A DNA stretch of 64,000 bases from Pseudacidovorax sp. RU35E. Lineage in GTDB: Bacteria; Pseudomonadota; Gammaproteobacteria; Burkholderiales; Burkholderiaceae_C. Where the stretch lies: the NCBI RefSeq assembly GCF_900156165.1, contig NZ_FTMY01000003.1, positions 248,001 through 312,000 of the forward strand, given 5' to 3'. Below the pieces are notes generated by a model that saw only the letters and a program-made list of their open reading frames with translations, was not told where the DNA came from and did not search any database. This document shows, one piece after another, positions 47,257-55,887 of the stretch. Positions within the stretch are counted from its first letter, which is position 1. Each line of letters starts with the position of its first letter. The translations under genes were made by a program, and so were the position numbers.

Positions 47257-47543
47257 ATCGGGCGTGCTTCCTTCAGCACCTTGTCGCGGAAGGTGTCCGG
47301 CAAAGCTTCGGGCGTGAGGACATCGACCGGCACGCCGAGCAGACTTCGCAACTCCAGACGGATCGCGCTGATGTCGAAGAGCGTCGTCTCGGATGTCGGG
47401 TCGACCAGGATGTCGAGATCGCTGTCGGTCGAGTCCAGCCCATGCAGCGCCGAACCGAACACCCGCGCGTTGCGCGCTCGATGCGACTCGACCACGCGTC
47501 GGACGGTGTGGCGGTGGAGGGCCAGGGCTTCGGACGGTCTCAT
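47253..47543 (-). CDS. MntA-type nucleotidyltransferase antitoxin
   Basis: This 96-residue protein of the minimal nucleotidyltransferase family shows RVFGSALHGLDSTDSDLDIL near residues 28-46, the GS...SDxD catalytic motif. SLLGVPVDVLTPEAL follows. In MntA/HepT systems this enzyme AMPylates the HEPN toxin to silence it. Here the partner is a 25-codon stump, so the antitoxin seems orphaned, yet its active-site motif is intact. The start MRPSEALALHRH is preferred; an in-frame ATG 84 bp upstream is less typical. Confidence 0.85.
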   Translation of the reverse strand: MRPSEALALHRHTVRRVVESHRARNARVFGSALHGLDSTDSDLDILVDPTSETTLFDISAIRLELRSLLGVPVDVLTPEALPDTFRDKVLKEARPI

Positions 47544-47672
47544 GGTGGAGGGCGTGAGGATTCGACGGGGATTATGCGACCGGGCCATGTCGGCAACTCC
47601 TTTCCCTGCCACACCGCTGCTCGTCACGCGCGCCTCACACGTTGGGCGGGGGCCCCTGGTGCCGAACCCGCC

Positions 47673-48575
47673 TCACATCCGCCCCTTCCACGGCACCGCC
47701 CATCCCTCGATGCGCCGCATCAGCAGGTCGAACAGCAGCGCCACGACGCCGATCACCAGGATGCCCATCACCACCACGTCGGTGCGCAGGAAGTTGGAGG
47801 CGTTGAGCACCAGCTGCCCCAGGCCGGCGGTGGCGGCCACCATCTCGGCGGCGACCAGCGTGGTCCAGCCGAAGCCGATGGCGATGCGCATGCCGGTCAG
47901 GATGTCGGGCAGGGCCGCAGGCAGCACCACATGGCGGATCACCTGCCAGCGGTTGGCGCCCAGCGAGAGGATGGCGTCGATCTGCTCGCTGCCGACCGAG
48001 CGCACGCCGGCCCGCGCGGCCACGGCCAGCGGCGCAAAGCAGGCCAGGTAGATCAGCACCACCTTCGAGGTCTCCTCGATGCCGAACCAGATGATCACCA
48101 GCGGCAGGTAGGCCAGCGGCGGCAGCGGCCGGTAGAACTCGATGATGGGGTCGAAGATGCCGCGCAGCGTGCGCGACACGCCCATCAGGATGCCCACCGG
48201 CACGGCCGTGACGCAGGCCAGCGCGAAGGCGCCGAACACGCGGCTCAGGCTCCACAGGAAGTGCTCCAGCAGCGGCTTGCCGCCCTGGCCCTGGCCTTTG
48301 ACGGCGGCGACGAAGGCGTCCCACACCGAGGCGGGCGAGGGCAGCACCAGCGGCGGCAGCCAGGCGAGCGCGGCGGCGGCCCACCAGAGCAGGAAGAGCA
48401 CGGCCACGGTGGCGATGCTGATGGCGGTGGTGCGGCCCTCGCCGGGGCGGCGGTGGCCCTGGGTGGGGCGGCTGCGCGGGGCGGACGGCGCAGGCCGAGT
48501 GACCGTGGAAGCCGGGACAGAGGGCACGGAAGCCGAGGTGTCGACCGTGGTGGTCGATGAGGCAACGAGCGTCAT
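47673..48575 (-). CDS. tauC: Taurine/sulfonate ABC transporter permease
   Basis: TauC is the membrane component of a taurine-type importer. The product is 300 residues with about six membrane segments starting near residue 52. The ATPase-contacting EAA region is QIDAILSLGANRWQVIRHVV. PSPASVWDAFVAAVKG and GWTTLVAAEMVAATAGLGQL are typical of TauC/SsuC. The first 48 residues are an unusual hydrophilic stretch rich in serine, threonine and proline, so the real start might be later. AGGA precedes the chosen ATG. It is the last gene of tauABC. Confidence 0.88.
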   Translation of the reverse strand: MTLVASSTTTVDTSASVPSVPASTVTRPAPSAPRSRPTQGHRRPGEGRTTAISIATVAVLFLLWWAAAALAWLPPLVLPSPASVWDAFVAAVKGQGQGGKPLLEHFLWSLSRVFGAFALACVTAVPVGILMGVSRTLRGIFDPIIEFYRPLPPLAYLPLVIIWFGIEETSKVVLIYLACFAPLAVAARAGVRSVGSEQIDAILSLGANRWQVIRHVVLPAALPDILTGMRIAIGFGWTTLVAAEMVAATAGLGQLVLNASNFLRTDVVVMGILVIGVVALLFDLLMRRIEGWAVPWKGRM

Positions 48576-48604
48576 GGTGTGTTCCTGAAGAAGTCGACCT
48601 GCAC

Positions 48605-49390
48605 TCAATGCACCGCCACGCCCGCATGGATCGCGTCGATCACCTCTTCGCGCAGGCGGATGAACTCCGGCTGCGACTTGATGGCGCGTGCGCTGCCGCC
48701 GGCGATGTACTGGCGGCCGAAGTCCAGCTGGTAGCGGCGCGACACGCGGCCGGGCGAGGGCGTCATGACGATCAGCTCGGTGGCCAGGAACAGCGCCTCT
48801 TCCACGTCGTGCGTGATGAAGAAACACAGCTTGCCCTCGCGCGCCCAGATCTGCAGCACCAGCTCCTGCACCTGCTCGCGCGTGAGCGAATCGAGCGCGC
48901 CGAAGGGCTCGTCCATCAGCAGCATGGCCGGGTTGGCGGCCAGCGCCCGGGCGATGCCCACGCGCTGCTGCTGCCCGCCGGAGAGCTGATAGACCGGGTG
49001 CGTGGCGTAGCGCTCCAGCCCCACGGCGCGGATCTGCTTCATGGCCGCCTCGTGCCGCTCGGCGCGGCCCAGCCCGCGCAGGCGCAGGCCCAGGGCCACG
49101 TTGTCGATCACGTTGAGCCAGGGCATCAGTGCATGCTTCTGGAACACCACGCCGCGGTCCGCGCCCGGGCCTTCCACATGGCGCCCGTTGACGAAGATGT
49201 GGCCTTCGCTGGGCGCCATGAAGCCGGCGATGCACGACAGCAGCGTGGTCTTGCCGCAGCCAGAGGCGCCGACGGCCACCACGAACTCGCCGCGGGCAAA
49301 GCCCAGGTCCACCTGCGACAGGGCCGTGACCTCGGTGCCGCCGCGGCCGGCGTAGGTCACGCCCACGTTCTCGATGCGCAATCCGTCCAT
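48605..49390 (-). CDS. tauB: Taurine/sulfonate ABC transporter ATPase
   Basis: TauB is the nucleotide-binding subunit. The 261-residue product has Walker A GASGCGKTTLL, the Q-loop in GVVFQKHALMPWLNV, signature LSGGQQQRVGIARAL, Walker B MLLMDEPFGALD and a switch histidine in FFITHDVEEALFLATELIVM. The stretch SPGRVSRRYQLDFGRQ is typical of TauB. GGAG precedes the start, 28 bp after tauA. Confidence 0.92.
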   Translation of the reverse strand: MDGLRIENVGVTYAGRGGTEVTALSQVDLGFARGEFVVAVGASGCGKTTLLSCIAGFMAPSEGHIFVNGRHVEGPGADRGVVFQKHALMPWLNVIDNVALGLRLRGLGRAERHEAAMKQIRAVGLERYATHPVYQLSGGQQQRVGIARALAANPAMLLMDEPFGALDSLTREQVQELVLQIWAREGKLCFFITHDVEEALFLATELIVMTPSPGRVSRRYQLDFGRQYIAGGSARAIKSQPEFIRLREEVIDAIHAGVAVH

Positions 49391-49418
49391 GGTGTGCGTC
49401 TCCAGTCGGGGGCGACGC

Positions 49419-50441
49419 TCAGGGCTTGGCCTTGGCCGCGTAGCTGGCATTCACGCCCACGCTGTAGTCGGGCAGCACCTGGGCGATGGTGCCTTGTGCC
49501 TTCAGGAAGGCCGCGGTGGCCGCCAGCGACTGGGCCGCGCCGCCCTTGGCGCCGCCGCCCAGCCAGGTGGCCGAGGCCTGCTCGGCCGGCGGCACGAAGC
49601 GGTACAGCGCCATGGCCGCGGGCACGTCGGCCTCGGTGGCGCCGGTGACCTGGGCCACGGCCTTCACCTGCGGCGAGCCCGCCACCCACTGCGCCTTGTT
49701 GGCCGCATAGGCCGCATCGGCCTTGGCGATGGCCGACAGGAACTGGACCATGAAGTCGGCGTTGGCCGCCGCCCAGGGCTTGTTGGCGATGATGCCGTCG
49801 AAGGTGGCCTTGCCGGTCTGTTTGGAGATCTGGCCGCTGCTGGTGATCTGCTTGCCGCTGGCCTTGACCTTGGAGAGCACCGGGTCCCATACGAAGGTGG
49901 CGTCGATGTCGCCGCGCTCCCAGGCGGCGGCGATCTCGGGCGGGCGCATGTTGAGGATCTTGACCTGCGACGGATCGACCTTGGCCGCCTCCAGCGCCAC
50001 CAGCGTGTGGAAGTGCGTGGTGGAGGTGAAGGGCACGCCGATCTTCTTGCCCTTGAGGTCGGCCACGCTGCTCACGCCCGAGCCGTTGCGCGCCACCAGG
50101 GCCTCGGCATCGGCGATGTCGTCGAGGATCCACACCAGCTCCACCGGCAGGCCCTGCGACAGCGCCGAGGCCACGGGCGCCGAGCCTGCCTCGCCGATCT
50201 GCACCTGGCCCGAGGCCATGGCGCGGATCACGTCGCCGCCGCCCGCGAACTTGCGGAAGCTGATCTTGTAGCCGGTGGCCTTCTCGATCTCGCCCGTGAC
50301 CTGCGCATAGCGCCAGGGCACCACCATGTCCTGGTGGGCGATGGTGACTTCCTTGGCGGCCTGGGCCTGTGCGCCAGCGGCCAGGGCCGACAGGGCGAGC
50401 AGCGCCAGGCAGCGGCGGGTGAAGCGGATCGGGGTGGTCAT
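49419..50441 (-). CDS. tauA: Taurine-binding periplasmic protein
   Basis: TauA binds taurine in the periplasm. The 340-residue precursor has a signal peptide (RRCLALLALSALAAGAQA) cleaved near residue 27. The mature protein shows TIAHQDMVVPWRYAQVTGEI, GQVQIGEAGSAPVASALSQG and VPFTSTTHFHTLVALEAAKV, all characteristic of the TauA branch. GGAGG precedes the start. It is the first gene of tauABC, downstream of the MocR-type regulator and two CTGGCnCTTn direct repeats. Confidence 0.9.
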   Translation of the reverse strand: MTTPIRFTRRCLALLALSALAAGAQAQAAKEVTIAHQDMVVPWRYAQVTGEIEKATGYKISFRKFAGGGDVIRAMASGQVQIGEAGSAPVASALSQGLPVELVWILDDIADAEALVARNGSGVSSVADLKGKKIGVPFTSTTHFHTLVALEAAKVDPSQVKILNMRPPEIAAAWERGDIDATFVWDPVLSKVKASGKQITSSGQISKQTGKATFDGIIANKPWAAANADFMVQFLSAIAKADAAYAANKAQWVAGSPQVKAVAQVTGATEADVPAAMALYRFVPPAEQASATWLGGGAKGGAAQSLAATAAFLKAQGTIAQVLPDYSVGVNASYAAKAKP

Positions 50442-50501
50442 GCGAGGTCCTCCGGGTGTTGGGTGTGTGGGGTGAATGGTGCGGCGCCCGCCCTTGGCGC
50501 C

Positions 50502-50534
50502 CAAGTGCCAGAGGCCGGCGACCGAAAGAGCCAG
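50502..50534 (-). promoter_or_regulatory. Candidate TauR operator before tauA
   Basis: Read toward tauA, CTGGCTCTTT (50534-50525) and CTGGCACTTG (50511-50502) are direct repeats spaced 23 bp start to start, 61-93 bp before the tauA start. From memory, the published TauR target is a direct repeat close to CTGGACYTAA. The same CTGGCTCT also occurs before tauX. Confidence 0.45.
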
Positions 50535-50679
50535 AGCCCCGGTGCGGGCACCCGGCTGGTGCCTGCTGTGGCGGGCGCCGCACTGCTTCGGCGCAAAGCC
50601 GGCGATTCTGTGAAGCGGCCTGCCTGGGCGGCAACGAAGAAAAGCGCGCAAGCTCATGCGCCGGGCGTGCGTGGCGCCC

Positions 50680-52230
50680 TCAATGCACCGGCGCCGCCCG
50701 CCGCACGCCCCGCGCCGCCGCCAGCTCGTGCACCGCCAACGCCAGCGCGCGCACGCCCGCATCGATCTGCGCCCCCGAGATGGACGACAGCCGCAGCCGG
50801 AACTGCGGGCACGGGTAGGGCGGCTGGTCGTAGAACACGCGGCCCGCCTCGATCAGCACGCCATGGCCACGGGCCACGTCGGCCAGCTCGGCCGAGTCCA
50901 GCCAGTCCGGCCCCTCCACCCACACCGAGGCGCCGCCCTGCGGCGGCGTGAAGCGGAAGTCCGGCAGGTACTGGCGCAGCGCCTGCGCCACCCGCGCCAG
51001 GCGCTCCTGCATGATCTGGTTGACCCGCCGCGCATGCGACTCGTGGTGCCCCAGCGAGAGGAAGAGCGCATAGGCATGCTGCAGGAAGGCGCTGGGGTGT
51101 CGCACCATGGCATGGCGCAGCACCCGCAGCTCGGCGATCAGCTCGCGCGAGGCCACGATGTAGCCCAGTCGCAGGGCTGGCGACAGGCTCTTGGAGAGCG
51201 AGCCGATGTAGATCACCCGCCCGCCCGTGTCCAGGCTCTTGAGCGCGGGCATGGGCATGCCGGCGTAGAGGTTCTCGGCCTCGTAGTCGTCCTCGACGAT
51301 GACGAAGTCCTGCAGCTCGGCCTTGCGCAGCAGCCACTGGCGCCGCTCCAGGCTCAGCGTGCGCGTGGTGGGGCTCTGGTGGCTGGGCGTGACGAAGACG
51401 TAGTCCACCTGCGGCATGGCGTCCACCACCAGGCCGTCGTCGTCCACCGCGATGTTGACGAACTGCGGGTCGCGCACGCGGAAGGAGTTGCGGGCATGCG
51501 GATGGCCCGGCTCCTCGCAGCCCACGCGCGTGCGGGCATCGAACAGCGCCTCGGCCAGCAGGTAGAAGGCATGCTGCGAGCCCACGGTGATGAGGATCTC
51601 GTCGGCCAGCGCATACACGCCGCGCTTGGGCAACAGGCGCTGGCGGATCTGCGTGACGAGGTCGTCCACATCCACCTGCTCGAAGTCGGGCGTCCAGTGC
51701 GGCAGCTGCACGCGCGCCAGGCTGCGCAGGCAGCACTCGCGGAAGTCGTCGGTGGGAAAGAGCTCCGGGTCGTAGGTGCCGTACACGAACTGGTAGGGGT
51801 AGTCGTGCCAGCGCTCGGGCTTGGCCAGCGTGGGCCGGTCGCGCTGCGAGCGCAGCACGCGGGCGCGCCAGTCGGGCGGGCGCGGCGTGCTGCCGATCGC
51901 CGCCTCGGGCGCGAAGGGGTTGGCCTCGGCGGGCGCGGCCTGCAGCGGCGAGGCATCGGCCGCCACGAACACGCCGCGCCGCGGGCGGGCCTCCAGAAAG
52001 CCTTCCTCCACCAGCTGCTCGTACGCGGCCGTGACCGTGTTGCGGCTGAGCGAGAGAGCCTGCGCCAGGTCGCGCGAGGAGGGCAGGGGCGTGCCCGGGC
52101 CCAGTCGGCCATCGAGGATGGCCTGCACGATCACCGCGCGCAGACGCACCTGGATCGGCAGGCCGGGCTGCTCCGGCAGGCGGAAGAGGCGGGCCCACAA
52201 GGGGCGGTTCGGGTCGTCGGTGGCGGGCAT
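50680..52230 (-). CDS. tauR: MocR/GntR-type regulator with aminotransferase domain, probable TauR
   Basis: The 516-residue product joins an N-terminal winged helix (SSRDLAQALSLSRNTVTAAY near residue 55) to a class I aminotransferase-like domain with the PLP lysine in YIGSLSKSLSPALRLGY. Such MocR proteins sense amines through PLP. Its position between tauABC and the tauXY-like pair makes TauR, the taurine-responsive activator, the best guess. The start at 52230 is tentative; an ATG at 52263 is in frame. It lies 238 bp before tauA on the same strand and is divergent from tauX. Confidence 0.8.
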   Translation of the reverse strand: MPATDDPNRPLWARLFRLPEQPGLPIQVRLRAVIVQAILDGRLGPGTPLPSSRDLAQALSLSRNTVTAAYEQLVEEGFLEARPRRGVFVAADASPLQAAPAEANPFAPEAAIGSTPRPPDWRARVLRSQRDRPTLAKPERWHDYPYQFVYGTYDPELFPTDDFRECCLRSLARVQLPHWTPDFEQVDVDDLVTQIRQRLLPKRGVYALADEILITVGSQHAFYLLAEALFDARTRVGCEEPGHPHARNSFRVRDPQFVNIAVDDDGLVVDAMPQVDYVFVTPSHQSPTTRTLSLERRQWLLRKAELQDFVIVEDDYEAENLYAGMPMPALKSLDTGGRVIYIGSLSKSLSPALRLGYIVASRELIAELRVLRHAMVRHPSAFLQHAYALFLSLGHHESHARRVNQIMQERLARVAQALRQYLPDFRFTPPQGGASVWVEGPDWLDSAELADVARGHGVLIEAGRVFYDQPPYPCPQFRLRLSSISGAQIDAGVRALALAVHELAAARGVRRAAPVH

Positions 52231-52330
52231 GGGTGGTGGGTCCGGGGATGCGTGCGCATGCACACAAGCGGGGCGCGATCACGCTGTTGGTGCGCCGCTG
52301 GCGCCCCGTGGCTTGGCCGATGGGCCGGCT

Positions 52331-52374
52331 CTGGCTCTATGGCGTTGCGTGCGCGCTTCCTAGACTGGATTGCA
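52331..52374 (+). promoter_or_regulatory. Candidate TauR operator and -10 before tauX
   Basis: Read toward tauX, CTGGCTCTAT (52331-52340) shares nine of ten bases with the tauA-side CTGGCTCTTT. CTGGATTGCA (52365-52374) is a weaker copy. A -10-like TAGACT (52361-52366) overlaps the second copy. The 178-bp region separates the divergent regulator and tauX genes. Confidence 0.35.
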
Positions 52375-52408
52375 TCTTTCGCGCCACGCCCTGCCCGCTG
52401 CCCCTGCC

Positions 52409-52810
52409 ATGACTTCTGACTCTTCTTCCCCCGTCACCGTGGAGATGCTCGCCGCCTTTTCCGATGCCTGGAACCGCCACGACCTTCCCGCGCTGATGGG
52501 CTTCATGCATGCCGACTGCGTGTTCGAGACGGCCGCCGGTCCGGATGCCTGCGGCGCCCGCCACAGCGGCACCGAGGCCGTGGCCGCGGCCTTCGAGGCG
52601 GCGTGGAAGAACTTCCCCGATGCGCAGTGGCGCAACGGTCGGCACTTCGTGGCCGGCGAGCGCGGCGTCTCGGAATGGACCTTCACCGGCACCGCTGCCG
52701 ACGGCTCGCGTGTCGAGGCCGATGGCGTGGACGTGTTCACCTTCCAGGACGGAAAGATCCGGGTGAAGAACGCCTTCCGCAAGATGCGCCCCGCGCTGCC
52801 CAAGGCCTGA
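52409..52810 (+). CDS. tauX: SnoaL/NTF2-fold protein, probable taurine dehydrogenase small subunit
   Basis: The 133-residue product is a SnoaL-like domain: AFSDAWNRHDLPALMGFMHA, RHSGTEAVAAAFEAAWKNFP, then VDVFTFQDGKIRVKNAFRKM. On its own this fold is uninformative. As I recall, the taurine dehydrogenase small subunit TauX has this fold and is encoded just before TauY. Here it lies 22 bp before a TauY-like FAD enzyme and next to tauABC and a MocR regulator, so TauX is inferred from context. No clear ribosome binding site is seen. Confidence 0.65.
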   Translation: MTSDSSSPVTVEMLAAFSDAWNRHDLPALMGFMHADCVFETAAGPDACGARHSGTEAVAAAFEAAWKNFPDAQWRNGRHFVAGERGVSEWTFTGTAADGSRVEADGVDVFTFQDGKIRVKNAFRKMRPALPKA

Positions 52811-52832
52811 CTTCCGCGAAGGCGAACCCACC

Positions 52833-54233
52833 ATGGCCATCACCACCCCGCGCGAAGTCTTCGCGCCCTACGACCCGGCCTACGACCCGCTGGTCTCGGC
52901 CGGCCCCGGCCACAACCGCGACTACGCGCCCACCTACTGGGCCGCCACGGCAGGCACGCCGCCGGACGACGACGGCCCCATCACCGCCGACGTGGATGCA
53001 GACGTGGTCATCATCGGCTCGGGCTTCACCGGCCTGGCCGCGGCGCTGTTCCTGGCCAAGGAGCACGGCATCAAGGCCACGGTGCTCGAAGCCAACCGCG
53101 TGGCCTGGGGCTGCACCAGCCGCAATGGCGGCCAGGGGCAGAACGCCAGCGGGCGCCTCTACCGCTCGCAGTGGATCGAGCGCTGGGGCCTGGACGTGGC
53201 GAAGAAGCTCGACGCCGAGATCCGCTTCGGCTTCCAGACCTTCGCCGACCTGGTGGCGCAGATCGACTGCGACGCGCAGCCGGGCGGCCACCTCTTCGTC
53301 GCGCACCGCGACAAGAAGATGGACTTCCTGCGCCGCGAGACTGAGGTGATGCGCCAGCACTTCGGCTACGACGCCCACATGCTGTCGGCCGAGGAAGTGC
53401 GCCGCGATTGGTGCGGCGACCAGGACGCCAAGGGCGCGCAGTACGAGTCCGAAGGCATCTCGGTGCATCCGCTCAAGCTGGCGCACGGCTACATGAAGAT
53501 GGCGCGCGAACTGGGTGCCCGCGTGCACCCGGCCAGCCCCGTCATCGGCTGGGAGACGAAGAACGGCGTGCACCACCTGCGCACGCCGGGCGGCACGGTG
53601 CGCGCCCGCGCGGTGGGCATCGCCACCGGCGCGTACACGGCGCCGGGCCTCTACCCGGGGCTGAAGAACCGCTACTTCCCGGTGCTGTCGAATTCCATCG
53701 TCACGCGCCCGCTCACGCCGGCCGAGCTGGAGGCCACGGGCTTCAAGACCCGCATCGCCATCACCGACACGCGCACGCTGCGCTTCTATTACCGCCTGCT
53801 GCCCGACAACCGCGTGCAGATCGGCAGCCGCAGCGCCATCACCGGCGCCGACGCGCACCGCGATGCGCACTACCGCCTGCTCACGGAGGGCCTGGCACGC
53901 AAGTTCCCGGCGCTCAAGGACATCGAGATCGCCCACTCCTGGTGGGGCTGGGTGGACGTGAGCCACGACATGATGCCCCGCATCGTGCAGCCCGATGCCG
54001 CGCAGCAGGTCTTCTATGCGCTGGGCTACGGCGGCAACGGCGTCTCCTTCTCGGCCCATGCGGGCCGCCGCCTGGCGCAGCGCATCGCCGGCCAGGCCGA
54101 CGCCGCCTTCGGCCTGCCCATCTACCAGGGCGCGCTGCCCTTCCCGGCGCAGGGCGAATGGGCGGCGCCCTTCCGCCGCCTGGGCCAGAGCTTGCTCTAC
54201 CGCTGGTACTGGCTGCGCGACGAAGTGATCTGA
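52833..54233 (+). CDS. tauY: FAD-dependent amine oxidoreductase, probable taurine dehydrogenase large subunit
   Basis: The 466-residue product is a DAO-family flavoprotein. The FAD-binding loop GSGFTG is at 62-67 with the ribose-binding Glu86 (VLEANR). CTSRNGGQGQNASGRLY and the C-terminal YALGYGGNGVSFSAHAGRRL are typical of PuuB/OrdL/TauY enzymes. Oxidative deamination of taurine to sulfoacetaldehyde and ammonia is inferred from the neighbours. Related enzymes act on gamma-glutamylputrescine, so polyamine oxidation is the main alternative. xsc and a sulfonate exporter, expected partners, are absent from the window. Confidence 0.75.
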   Translation: MAITTPREVFAPYDPAYDPLVSAGPGHNRDYAPTYWAATAGTPPDDDGPITADVDADVVIIGSGFTGLAAALFLAKEHGIKATVLEANRVAWGCTSRNGGQGQNASGRLYRSQWIERWGLDVAKKLDAEIRFGFQTFADLVAQIDCDAQPGGHLFVAHRDKKMDFLRRETEVMRQHFGYDAHMLSAEEVRRDWCGDQDAKGAQYESEGISVHPLKLAHGYMKMARELGARVHPASPVIGWETKNGVHHLRTPGGTVRARAVGIATGAYTAPGLYPGLKNRYFPVLSNSIVTRPLTPAELEATGFKTRIAITDTRTLRFYYRLLPDNRVQIGSRSAITGADAHRDAHYRLLTEGLARKFPALKDIEIAHSWWGWVDVSHDMMPRIVQPDAAQQVFYALGYGGNGVSFSAHAGRRLAQRIAGQADAAFGLPIYQGALPFPAQGEWAAPFRRLGQSLLYRWYWLRDEVI

Positions 54234-54278
54234 GCCGCGGCGTCCCCTCTCTTTCCGTTCGATCCAGGAGTGCATTCC

Positions 54279-55880
54279 ATGACCACCCCGTTCCTCACCC
54301 GCCGCGCCCTGTCGCTGGCCGCGGCCGCGCTGCTGGCCGGCAGCAGCCTGCTGGGCGCCACCGTGGCCCAGGCCCAGGAGATCAAGAAGGGCGGCACGCT
54401 GGTGATCGGCACCACGCAGGCGCCGCGGCACCTCAACGGTGCGGTGCAGTCGGGCATCGCCACCGCCGTGCCCTCCACCCAGATCTTCGCCAGCCCGCTG
54501 CGCTTCGACGACAAGTGGAACCCGCAGCCCTACCTGGCCGAGAGCTGGAAGCTGGCCGAGGACGGCAAGTCGCTCACGCTCAACCTGCGCAAGGACGCCG
54601 TCTTCCACGACGGCAAGCCCATCACCTCGGAGGACGTGGCCTTCTCCATCATGGCCATCAAGGCCAACCATCCGTTCTCGACCATGCTCGCGCCGGTGGA
54701 AAAGGTGGAGACGCCCAACCCCACCACCGCCATCATCCGCATGAGCACGCCGCACCCGGCCATCGTGCTGGCGATGTCGCCGGCGCTCGCGCCCATCATG
54801 CCCAAGCACATCTACGGCGACGGCACCGACCTCAAGAACAACCCGCGCAACAGCCAGAACGTGGTCGGCTCGGGGCCGTTCAAGGTGGTGGAGTTCAAGG
54901 CCGGCCAGCGCGTGGTGCTGGAGAAGTTCGACAAGTTCTTCCTGCCGGGCAAGCCCTACCTCGACAAGATCATCCTGAACATCGTGCCCGACGGCCAGAG
55001 CCTGGTGCTGGGCATGGAGCGTGGCGACCTGCAGATGCTGCCCTACGCGGCCAGCGCCGTGGACCTCAAGCGCATGAAGGCCAACCCCAACCTGGTCATC
55101 ACCGACAAGGGCATGGAAGGCATCGGCGCCATCAACTGGCTGGCCTTCAACACCGCGAAGAAGCCGCTGAACGATGTCAACGTGCGCAAGGCCATCGCCT
55201 ATGCCATCGACAAGAACTTCATCACCAAGGCGCTGATGGGGGGCTTTGCCGCGGTGGACGACGGCCCCATCGTGCCGGGCAGCCCCTTCGCCGTGCCCGA
55301 CCTGGTCAAGTACCCGCTGGACCTGAAGAAGTCGGCCGAGCTGCTGGACGCCGCGGGCCTCAAGCCGGGTGCGGGCGGCGAGCGCTTCAAGCTCACCATC
55401 GACTACATCCCCGGCAACGACGAGCAGCAGAAGAACGTGGCCGAGTACCTGCGCTCGCAGCTCAAGAAGGTGGGCATCGGCGTGGAGGTGCGCGCCTCGG
55501 CCGACTTCCCGGCCTGGGCCAAGCGCATCGCCAGCCGCGACTTCGACATGACCATGGACACGGTCTTCAACTGGGGCGACCCGGTCATCGGCGTGCACCG
55601 CACCTACCTGTCGACCAACATCAAGCCCATCGTCTGGACCAACACGCAGGACTATGCCAACCCCAAGGTGGACGAGCTGCTGAATGCGGCCGGCGGCATC
55701 ATGGACCCGGTCAAGCGCAAGGCCTACTACGCCACCTTCCAGAAGATCGTGACGGACGAGGTGCCCATCGTCTACGTCAACATCGCGCCCTATCACACGG
55801 TGACCAGCAAGCGCGTGGGCAACGTGCCGACGACCATCTGGGGTCCCGCGTCGCCCATGGACGACGTGTACCTGAAGTGA
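54279..55880 (+). CDS. ABC transporter substrate-binding protein, peptide/opine family
   Basis: The 533-residue precursor belongs to the SBP_bac_5 (DppA/OppA) family. A signal peptide with a twin arginine (TRRALSLAAAALLAGSSLLG) ends near AQA at residue 35. KKGGTLVIGTTQAPRHLNGA, AESWKLAEDGKSLTLNLR and VVGSGPFKVVEFKAGQRVVL follow the family pattern. AGGAG lies 9 nt before the start. It leads a five-gene transporter set, 45 bp after tauY. The ligand cannot be read from sequence. Confidence 0.9.
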   Translation: MTTPFLTRRALSLAAAALLAGSSLLGATVAQAQEIKKGGTLVIGTTQAPRHLNGAVQSGIATAVPSTQIFASPLRFDDKWNPQPYLAESWKLAEDGKSLTLNLRKDAVFHDGKPITSEDVAFSIMAIKANHPFSTMLAPVEKVETPNPTTAIIRMSTPHPAIVLAMSPALAPIMPKHIYGDGTDLKNNPRNSQNVVGSGPFKVVEFKAGQRVVLEKFDKFFLPGKPYLDKIILNIVPDGQSLVLGMERGDLQMLPYAASAVDLKRMKANPNLVITDKGMEGIGAINWLAFNTAKKPLNDVNVRKAIAYAIDKNFITKALMGGFAAVDDGPIVPGSPFAVPDLVKYPLDLKKSAELLDAAGLKPGAGGERFKLTIDYIPGNDEQQKNVAEYLRSQLKKVGIGVEVRASADFPAWAKRIASRDFDMTMDTVFNWGDPVIGVHRTYLSTNIKPIVWTNTQDYANPKVDELLNAAGGIMDPVKRKAYYATFQKIVTDEVPIVYVNIAPYHTVTSKRVGNVPTTIWGPASPMDDVYLK

Positions 55881-55887
55881 GCCGGCC

